From Diphasiastrum complanatum (lineage: Eukaryota; Streptophyta; Lycopodiopsida; Lycopodiales; Lycopodiaceae), in NCBI GenBank assembly GCA_029204225.1, contig CM055109.1, positions 27,098,178 through 27,162,177 of the forward strand: a stretch of DNA of 64,000 nucleotides, given 5' to 3'. The notes under the pieces were generated by a model, which saw only the letters and a list, made by a program, of their open reading frames with translations, did not search any database and was not told where the DNA came from. Positions 29,401-39,821 of this stretch are shown piece by piece (the first letter of the stretch is position 1; each line of letters starts with the position of its first letter). The position numbers were made by a program, and so were the translations under genes.

Positions 29401-32400
29401 AGTAAAGGGGGGTCTAAATTTATAGTATAATATTGTAAAATAATTTTGAGTCCCAAAAGTAAGAGGGTTCTCTCATAACTACTCATAGAGGTGTACTCAC
29501 AAAAGTATGGACCATGCATTCATAACAACTATGGAAGAGAAGAATGATAGAAGGGAGAGATCACTAGGAAAGGTAAGTGCTCTAATATTGTGTTATTCAC
29601 TAAATCACAAATTTTGGCATCACATGAAGCATAAGGGGACAATGTAAGACGTCTAACAAGTAGTCTCCAACTTAAAAAACTTGAAAGAACACTAAATACA
29701 ATAAAGAGCTGAGCCCCAACTAGGAAGAACAATGAGTCACCTACAAAGAAACCAAGAGTGAACCAAATCATAAGCTATTCAATGAGTATCTCTACTATTT
29801 ATAGTCTTCTAGAGGATCCTGTTGGACTCTTTTAGGAACTCACAATGGTCGAACATGAAAATAGAGGGCAACATAAATCATGGAGGGAAAGCATGCACCC
29901 CTTTACAAGTGCCTTGAAATACTGACTAAAAGGAACCCAGATAATATCAGAATGTGCTTTGACGGGCATAATTGCACTATATATCCATAACAATTGACAA
30001 CCACTACATATTTCTTTTGCGGTTCTACTTATTAGTAGTTTATGGAGTTCACCTTTGCTCCCTCACTATCAAAAGCTTTATTCAAAGTTTCCATTACATG
30101 TACATTATGCCTTATGGCATAGTGACAACTTAGCATTAATGCATAGCTAATTCTGTTGTGATGAGGTGTGTTTCCTGAGGCTTCAAGCCTTCTCCCTACA
30201 TCAGCATCGCCCCCCACAACAATGTCACTTGAATATTTATCAGGGATATATGGTCTTTGAGGATCTATTATCTTAAGAGTGACAAACTCAACAGTAGCTT
30301 TGCTTTAATTGATCAAAGCTTGCTTGTTGAAGCTCCTGTTTTGAGTCATGTTTGTCACAGGCATAGGGACGATGGTGTAGTCCTTACATACGGTCTAAAA
30401 TAACAGCCAGTCCAAGGAACAATTGTACTATCAAATCAATTGGCACAGGCCATGCCATGATCCCAATAACTTCTTTAGGAGCCCGTCTTACTCCATCAGT
30501 AGACACAATATGACCTAAACACTCAAGCTCTCACCTACACTATAAGTCAGGATATCATCAAAGGAATTCACAACAAGATTACCCATATAAGGTTTGTACC
30601 CTTGCACAGAGGGTGCCTTAAAACAAGAAAGGCCCAATTAAAGGTCTTCCCCATGTGTAAAAATTGGTCAAATTGTTACTCACAAGAAGATTGTAGATTG
30701 TTGAAATGTACACCTCCCTTTCCAAATTAGTTGACAATATAACTGACGTTTGAAGCATCTTAGAGCTCAATAAAATAAACTCCTTGCAAAAAATCTGTGC
30801 ATTTTGCAAAAATCTGTATTCATGTATTTGCCAGGATAAGTATAAGCATTGATAACAAGGATATGCCAACATTAGTAGACTGTCCAGATTCCAGAAGAAA
30901 CATAATATCATGTTCAGTTGAAGCCTATCTTAGATAAATTTTATTCAAAGAATTTAAGCTCCCTGTGCATGAGCATTTCCAACAGCTGCAATTTTAGTAG
31001 AAAACTTAAACAAAAATGTTTAGTATCGTCATAATAGTGACCAAAGGGTTTAGAACATAAGATTTATCTTAGATGATTGGCCACTCTAGGTGCATCTTGA
31101 AGAGAAAGTTTTCATGGAAAACCAAGATATAAATCTAATGACTAGTAGCTATTTGCTGATATTGGTGATGTGGTTGATACTATTCTCTTCAATGCATCAA
31201 TAATAGCTATCTTATTTTTTTCCCCACCTTCTTTGTAAAGTGCATTCACAACATGCAATTGTTGAATTCCTCGTGTCAACACTTCATATGATACGGGTAC
31301 CTGAACAACAACTAAATATCACAAAATGCACAAACAACAACTAAATATCACACCATAAGACAGAGTGTACCATTTAGAAAACCTCCAACACCATCTACAT
31401 TATCAAATGTCATCATAAACAAGAATAAACTACCTCCACTTCCTCATGAAAAAATACAAGAAAAGGTGAATGCTATAGTGCAAAGTCTAACTTGAATTAC
31501 AAAGCAAAGTTCCATTAGTCAACATAGCTTTTAACTAATTCTTAAGGAATGCCAATTTATATCTTTAATTATAACATTGGGAAAACATTGCAATGCATTA
31601 TGTGGAGAGGAAGATGAAACAAGGATGATAAGAAAAGTGTACAAGAAGAGCCTACAAACAAGGAAAATACATGGGCTACAATTGATCTTAAAAATGTTAA
31701 TCTGCCCAGGTTTAATGAGTACAAAAGCTTGACCTTTAATCTGCTTCAAGGTTCATCGAGCCAACTGATTCACTTTCATAGCATCAATAGAAAACAAGTT
31801 CAATATAGGAGCAGCATCCAAGCAGTCATCCAGAAACAATCAGCTACCATCTCAGGAGGTTCTCAAAATGTTGGAAATTCCATGAAAAAAATTGAAATTC
31901 ATCTTAAACATGACAAAAGTTTGCAATATTCTGTATATCTCATCAACGGAGCAGAAGAGAACATGCCATGGTTAATATTTTCTGTACCAGTTTTCTGTCG
32001 GCTGACATGTTTAACATGAATTTGTTATTTGATGTTGCAGACACATAAACCAAAGTTTTCTTCTTGTAATTAGGAGGCTTTGGAGGTCTTTTCACATTTT
32101 CCATGCTGGTAGTTATATTTTCTCCCTCAGATGTCTCAACATGCTCTGCATCTCTGGTTTCATTGTTATTTATGTTCTCATCTTGCTCCTGCCCTTCATC
32201 CTCAGTTTCCTTGTTGACCTCCTCTTCTTGTTCCTCCTCTGCTTCATTTTGACTTCCTTCGCCATCCCCTTCAAACTGCTCCTCATCTAGATTATCTTCT
32301 TTAGCTTTGAATGCATTGGGAATCCACAATTTATCTATCACCACTGCAATATAGGAAGAGGAACTACCTACAGGTAGATATATAAAACCTGAAAATTAAG

Positions 32401-35400
32401 CAGTGCTTTTTCTTTAATGTTTTGAGCTGAGTGTAAATTAACACATAAGATAGAATTTTCTCGTTAAAAAGCAAAGGAAATCCGAAATGCCATAAGGCTG
32501 TACAGCAGGTTTGTACATTTCAGGTCAAAGGTTCAAGAGTGAATGGATTTCTAGTGTTTCAGCCTACTTGCAGGTTCAATTTCAGCATATTATAGGTCCA
32601 ATTTCAACTCAATTGCTTGTATACTTGGAACTTGTAAGTTGTGCATAAGACATGGGGGTAAAACGTTTATGTACATAGTACACCCCACTTGTGCTAATTA
32701 GGCAAGTAATAACAAGTAAGTTGAAGACCCATGTGGGTTCTAGAGCTAGAATTAGCAAGACACTACCTCTATACATTACATGCTAAATGTAGCCCATAGT
32801 TTGGAGGGGTTTCCACGCCCTACTACTCTTTGAATAATCATTCAAGTTGTGTGAGCTTTGAAGTCTTCTCTCTCTTGCTTTTGTGTTCTACTCCATAGCT
32901 GGTTTTTTCAAGCTTTCATAGTGTGCTTACTATGTTGTTATGATACTCCATAGCTAGGCCTTGGAATTTGTCATGGTATTAGAGCAGGTTATGTTGTGGT
33001 GAAAGCTTGGACCTGTTTTGATCAAATTCCTGCCAGTCCTGAAGAACAGCTTATCTTTGAGGAGGGCGCACTTTTTGTAGGGGCATCTGATCTCTGTGCT
33101 ATCTGCAAGGTTGGAGTACTGTTGGCAAGGGGAGTACAGTGAGCCAAAAAGTTTCTAATTTGGGACAAAAAATTTTGCGTCTTTTTGAATAGCCAGGACT
33201 GTAGGAGGACGCTTTCTACTGTGGGGACTTCAGTGAAAGTTCTGAGTGGATCTTGGAAAAGGGCTAGGGCAGCCATACAGGGGGATAGTTTCAAATCCAA
33301 AAACTAAGGGTTATTAAGCAAGTGGCTGCATACCCTACCCCAGTTTAACTTTTGTGTTTTATTTCTATCCAGCTATGTCTAGTGTTGCAGAGAGCATGCT
33401 GAGTGAAGCCAGTCGGCTTGATGGCACTAACTTTAGCATATGGAAATTCAAGATCAAGAACATTCTTGAAGACAAAGAATGTTGGAAGCTTGTGACAGGT
33501 GAGGAGCCTGTTCCAACATCTGAACTTGAACTCAAGGACTATATCAAGGGAGGGGAAAAGGCACAAAGGATCATCAACATGTCAGTGAGGCATAATGTGA
33601 TTCCTCTAATCAAGTCAGCCAAAGGGCCTGTGGATGCATGGCACATTCTTTGTGCATTGTATGAGACAGCAAGTACAACTAGGTTTCTCTACTTGAAGAA
33701 CAAGTTGTATACTCTCAAAATGGAGACAAGGGAGACAATTACTAATCATCTTACTAAGATTCAGGATCTTAGATATCAGTTTTCTGTGCTTGGAGAGTCT
33801 ATTGCTGACAAATACTTGGTGCCAATAGTTCTGTATAGCTTGTCAGATGCTTATCAGAACTTTGTGATGATGATATCTGTAAGAGAGAAGATCCCTACCT
33901 ATGAAGAGGTCTATGGTCTCTTGTTACAGGAGGAGATGAGGAGAGTTAATCTCTCCAAGAGGGAAGATATCCAGGAGCATGCCTTTGCTTCTAAGAAGAA
34001 GCAAAATCCAGCCAAGGATAAGAAGAAAGGTAAAGGCAAGAACAAAGGAGCACCACAAACACTTGAGCAAGGAATGGAGAACTTGCAGATGTCAGAAGCA
34101 CAATCCTCCTCGAATACTTCTTCCACACCTCGAAGGAAGGGGAATTGCAATTATTGTGGTAAATATGGACACCTTGCTTTTGAGTGCAGAAAGAAGCTTG
34201 CAGAGCAAAAGAAGGGCACAAAGAAGCAGGGAGGAAATGTTGTTGAGAGTGCAAAGTGACATAAGGCAAGCTAAGTTATTTCATGTTGCATTGGCCTCAC
34301 AAGCTACAACAGGTGGTTGGTACATTGACTCAGGTGCTTCAAAGCACATGACCCCTCATAGGGATTGGTTTGATACCTTTGTGGGGATTTGTGATGGACT
34401 CTTAGGTGTGCCTAGGTGACAACTCAACACACAAGGTCAAGGGAAAGGGCACATTACCTGTAAAGCTTCCATCATGAGAAGTCAAAGTCATTAAGAATGT
34501 CTTATATGTACCAAGACTTGCTCAAAATCTTCTTTCAGTAGGAGCTATCACTCAACAAAATATGAAAGTAGAATTTAATGCTACTTCTTGTCTTGTGTTG
34601 GACTTGAGTGATAATATGAAGGTTGTGGCCAAAGGATTAATCTATATAGGTTGTACACTTCTATCCCTAGTCGGCATGCTTATACAGCAAAAGGAAGTGA
34701 TGTGGATAGGTTGTGGCATGAGAGGTATGGACATCTTGGCTACCAAAGCATGCAGGTGTTGAACCAGCATCATATGGTGGAGGGGCTTCCAGTTAAGCCA
34801 AGCTCTTCAGTTTGCGAGGCTTGCGCTATGGGAAAACAACAAATACAGAAGTTTCCCAAGGAGAGCACCACCAGGGCAGCAAGTATACTTGACTTGGTAC
34901 ATTCAGATTTGTGGGGGCCAACCCAAACAGGGGGGAGCATATTACTTTATGACCTTTATTGATGACTTCTCACGCAATATTTGGATTTATTTCTTGAAGC
35001 TAAAATCTGAAGCATTCAAGTACTTCCAGCATTTCAAAGCTTTGGTAGATAAAGTGCTCAGGTCAGACGGTGGTGGAGAGTTCATTAAGACAGAATTTGT
35101 GGAATTCTGCAAGGCCAATGGGTTCAAAAGGCAGCTTAGAGCTCCTCATACCCCTCAGCAAAACGACGTAGCCGAGAGAAAGAACCGAACTATTGTGGAG
35201 TGTGCAAGGTGCATGCTCAAGGCAAAGGGGTTGCCCAACTCTTTTTGGGGCGAGGCAATGCACACAGCAGCGTTTTTGTTGAATAGAAGTCCAACTAAAG
35301 CTGTGGAAGGCAGGACTCCAGAAGAGACATTTAGCGGCATTAAGCCCAAGGTTGACGCTTTGCGAGTGTTTGGTTATACGGCCTATGCCCATATTCCCAA

Positions 35401-38400
35401 GGATAACAGGAAGAAGCAGGATGCTAAATTAGCAAAGTGTATTTTTTTGGGATACAGTGAAGAAAGCAAAGCTTACCGACTTTACGATCTTACTACCAAG
35501 AAGAGGATCATAAGTCGAGATGTGACCTTTGAAGAAGATCAAATGCCACATATAGAGGAACTTGAGATGGAGGATGGTACAAGTGAATTTGTGCCAATAC
35601 TTGATGATCCACATCCATATATTGGGAAGCCTCAGGATGATCATATGAGTGATCAAGAGGGAGAATCTGAGGAGGCTAGGAAGCAGAAGGAAAGGGGCAA
35701 ATATGTTGAGTCCTATTCACCGTCTTCGTCACCAACTGCAAGGAAGAAGTTTCCCAAGTAGTATTGGCAAACTGTGCAGGATGGTTTGATATTGGATGAG
35801 GGAGAGAGTAGCAATCCAGGGGCTAACACCAGGAGACAAACTATGCACTTATGACTACTATTTTGGATTCACAAGATCCGCATACATTCGTTGAGACAGC
35901 AGATGAGAAGGTATGGCAACATGCTATGCAAGAGGAGTACAACTCCATTCTCAAGAATGATACATGGGATGGTGAAGTTACCAAAAGGGAAGCGTTCTAT
36001 TGGCTGTAAGTGGGTCTACAGAACCAAATACAAATCGGAGGGGAGCATCGAAAAGCATAAGGCAAGGCTGGTTGCTAAAGGCTATGCACAGAAGGAGGGC
36101 TTGGACTATGATGAGACGTTTGCACCGGTAGCTAAGATCACGTCTATCAGGTTGGTTTTAGCATTGGCTGCATTTTTTGGTTGGGAGGTCCATCAAATGG
36201 ACGTGAAGAGTGCTTTTCTCAATGGACAGTTGGCTGAAGAAGTCTACATGGAACAACCACAAGGTTTTGAGGCTAAGGACAAGGAAACTAAGGTATGCAG
36301 GCTTAAGAAGGCCTTATATGGTTTGAAGCAGGCACCCAGGGCCTGGTATAGTCGTATTGACGGCTATTTTGCCAAGGAGCAATTCATAAAGAGTCAGTCG
36401 GATTGCAACCTGTTCGTGAAAGAGGAAGATGGGAACATTGTTTTGATAGTTCTCTATGTGGATGACTTGGTCATCACGGGCAGCAATGGGCAGCTTATTG
36501 AAAAGGTGAAGGCTCATTTATCAAATGAGTTCGAGATGAAGGATTTGGGTCAAATCCACTATTGTCTTGGCTTGGAGGATTGAAAAAAGAAAAACTGTGT
36601 GTTTATTTCCCAAGCTAACTATGCATGTGAAGTCTTGAACAGGTTCAACATGCAGGATTGCAAACCCGTTTCCACGCCCATTGATAGCAGTAGTAAGCCA
36701 TCTAGAGATGATGGCACTTCTTTTGTGAACGAGACTCTTTATAGGCAGCTTGTGGGTAGCCTGATTTATCTCACCACTACAAGACCGGACATTTCCTATG
36801 CGGTTGGTGTAGCAAGCCAGTTCATGAGTTCTCCAACTGAAGCACATTGGAAAGCAGCCAAGAGGGTTTTGAGGTATGTCAAAGGGACAACCTGCTATGG
36901 GATTGAGTACACAGATGACAGAAAGCTTCAGCTTGGAGGCTTTACCGATTCGGATTGGGCTGATTGAAAGTCAACCACAGGTTACACTTTCAACCTTGGT
37001 TTAGGGGCCATTTCTTGGTGCAGCAAGAAACAGCCCACAGTTACCCTATCATCAACAAAGGCTGAGTACAAGGCAGCGGTGAAAGCTACCTGCGAGGCAA
37101 TATGGCTCAGGAGACTTGTTGGGGAGGTGCATATTCCACAGGATGGTCCTACTATTCTTCATTGTGATAGCCAGAGTTGCATCCAGTTTGCCAAAAATCA
37201 TGTGTACCATGCTCGTACGAAGCATATTGAGGTGGATCAGCACTTCTTACTAGAGAAGATACAAAGCGGAGAAATTCAGCTCGAGTACTGTGATACCAAC
37301 GATCAAGCAGCAGATATCTTTACTAAGGCACTTAGTAGAGAAAAAATTGAAAAGTTTCGTAGCATGCTAGGTGTTGGTATGAACATAATAGCCATTGAGG
37401 GGGGGGTGTTGAAATAAATGCCTATTTTGCCCCTTAAGGCTTGTATACTTGTAACTTGTAAGTTGTGCATAAGACATAGGGGTAAAACATTTATGTACAT
37501 AGTACACCCCACTTGTGCTAACTATGCAAGTAATAACAAGTAGGTTGAGGACCCATGTGGGTTCTAGAGCTAGAATTAGCAAGACACACCTCTATACATC
37601 ACATGCTAAATGTAGCCCATAGTTTGGAGGGGTTTCCACGCCCTACTACTCTTTGAATAATCATTCAAGTTGTGTGAGCTTTGAAGTCCTCTCTCTCTTG
37701 CTTTTGTGTTCTACTCCATAGCTGGTTTTTTCAAGTTTTCATAGCGTGCTTACTATATTGTTATGATGCTCCATAGCTAGGCCTTGGAATTTGTCACATA
37801 TTTCTCCAAAGAAAATTTTCATGCAATGTTATGAACTGCATTGAAGAGTATTGGCATCCCATGAAGTACAAAGACATTCAAATAGCAACCACAGAGCCTT
37901 CTGCAATTAAAAAAGCTTAATGAAAAGGCTGGCAACAGCTTGGGCAGATCTGCAACAAATGTTTCTTGAATATACGACTCCTTACAAAGAGCTCAAGACA
38001 CCAAACTTAATAAATTAAGAAACGAGAGTCTCTAACTCTTATTTACAATTAGTTAGGAGCAATGTTGCAGCGGATCCGGAACTGCTGCAACAGTGATCCG
38101 GAATGAGCGTTCCGGATCGCCTTTTTATTTTTAAAAAAAATTTATTCATAAAAATTATAAAAAAAAAACAATAAATAGCATAAAAAAACCTTAATAGTAG
38201 AAAAAAATTCTACAGACTGTCTAAACAATTTTACACACCAACAATTCTGTTTTTTTTGTGATCGATTTTTTTTTTAATTGCACGTTCCGGGAATGAGATT
38301 TCCCAGATCGTGTTCCAGAAAGCATTCCGGAACAGAACGCGCAACGTTGGTTAGGAGTATACTATGGCATATATCCAAAGGACGAGGGATACAAAGTGCC

Positions 38401-39787
38401 CCATAATGATGAAGATACTTATCAACAAGTGTATAGACTTAATTAGCAACAATCATGGGTGGTTTAGCAATAAAATGAGAGTCAGCCCTAGGAAGTGCAT
38501 CAAATCAAGTAGAAAGAATAGTAGTAGAGCACAAATCAAACCAAACAGACACAAAAGACTACCATTGATCTTTTTAGAGCAATAATGATTATTGTAATAA
38601 AGGTTTGAAGAAATTGCATCCACTAAATCTGACAATCACTAAGTGCCTTTTGAGAGTTAGTATATGTGAGAGATTCATGACTTGTGTATAATTAAAAAGA
38701 GCTGGTTTGAGATAATGTCAACATTTCTTCAAAGCATAACAATTGTTGCTCGGTGAAGAAAACCACCAATACCGAGCATCAACATCAATTTTGCTGGCAA
38801 ATTTCTTGTCAAAATCAGGTAAAGATAGGACAGGAGCAATGACAAATGTTTGGGGCAATTACAAGAACCTTGACACAAAAGAGTTCATCAATGGTGGTAT
38901 TTTTGCGTAGTGAAACATGTAGAGGATGATCGATGGTGGAAAATTTGAAATAGACTTACGCAAATGAGTAGCTAGACCTATAAACATGTGAACTTCATGA
39001 GTATCAAAAGATTGAGGCCACGTTTGAATGGATGTGCAATTTAGAAGGATCCAAACTTAAAGTACATGAGAAACCAAGAATCCAAGAAAGTTAATTTGAG
39101 ATACAATGACATTTGGATTGTTTGGCATACAATTGATGAGTAGACAAGAGTACAAGATGAGTCAAAAGATCTTTGACTAGAAGCAAGCCTATCATCAAAA
39201 CAAACAAGCCAATAAGCAGTTTGAGAACACTTTCTATAACATTTTGAGAAAGTAGCATCACACGAGATTCACACAAACTAGAGGTAGTATGAAAAGCAGT
39301 CTTAGGCCCATCTTGGTTGGAAAGGATTAGAGAAAAGATTCAATATTCTAAATTAGTGTACTCGTACAATAAAAATAGGCGAGCGTGTGCCACTCGGACC
39401 ATCGCATTCAATAACAGACTGACAATTTTAAGAGTTGGATATGTGTGCAATGTACATGTGGCATTGCTCATCATACCACAGCTATTTCTATGGTGGAAAG
39501 TCCCAGCCTCAGGACTTTCCATGTATTAGGAATCATGGGCTCAAGAGCTGTAGCCCAGGGCCTAGGATTTTTAAAGCGTGGGTGTAAAACTATGCTAAGG
39601 CCTATTCATACCAGGATTATTTCATCGATACTTGTGCATAACAAGCTTGGGATAAAGTTTAGTAGTCGATTGCGTTAAGTCCATGGGCTTTAAGAGGCGT
39701 GATGTCCCAGGCTTATAACGTAGGAATTTTACACCCTTACGCCGTGTCTCTCTCTCTCTCTCTCTCTCACTCACTCTCTCTCACTCA

Positions 39788-39821
<34 letters not shown>

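Larger units (their letters stand above)
32615..37796 (+). mobile_element. near-complete Ty1/copia retrotransposon
   Basis: Two LTRs (32615-32973 and 37407-37796) flank a primer-binding site, gag, a pol with the copia order protease-integrase-RT-RNase H, and a G-rich polypurine tract. By eye the LTRs differ by about 13 substitutions and one 1-base gap in 359 bases, so insertion is fairly recent. Coding is nevertheless broken by several stops and shifts, so this copy is not autonomous. It sits antisense in intron 1 of the radial-spoke gene. The right flank begins CATAT. The 5' LTR lacks the first 32 bases, so the target duplication cannot be confirmed. Confidence 0.95.

Noticed and set aside
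30032-30217. Unknown 61-codon minus-strand gene
   Set aside because: In context it aligns in order after RT and connection pieces and matches a degraded gypsy RNase H.
33354-33374. Upstream ATG for copia gag
   Set aside because: The next in-frame ATG places the conserved gag motif at the usual distance. The seven extra residues look like leader.
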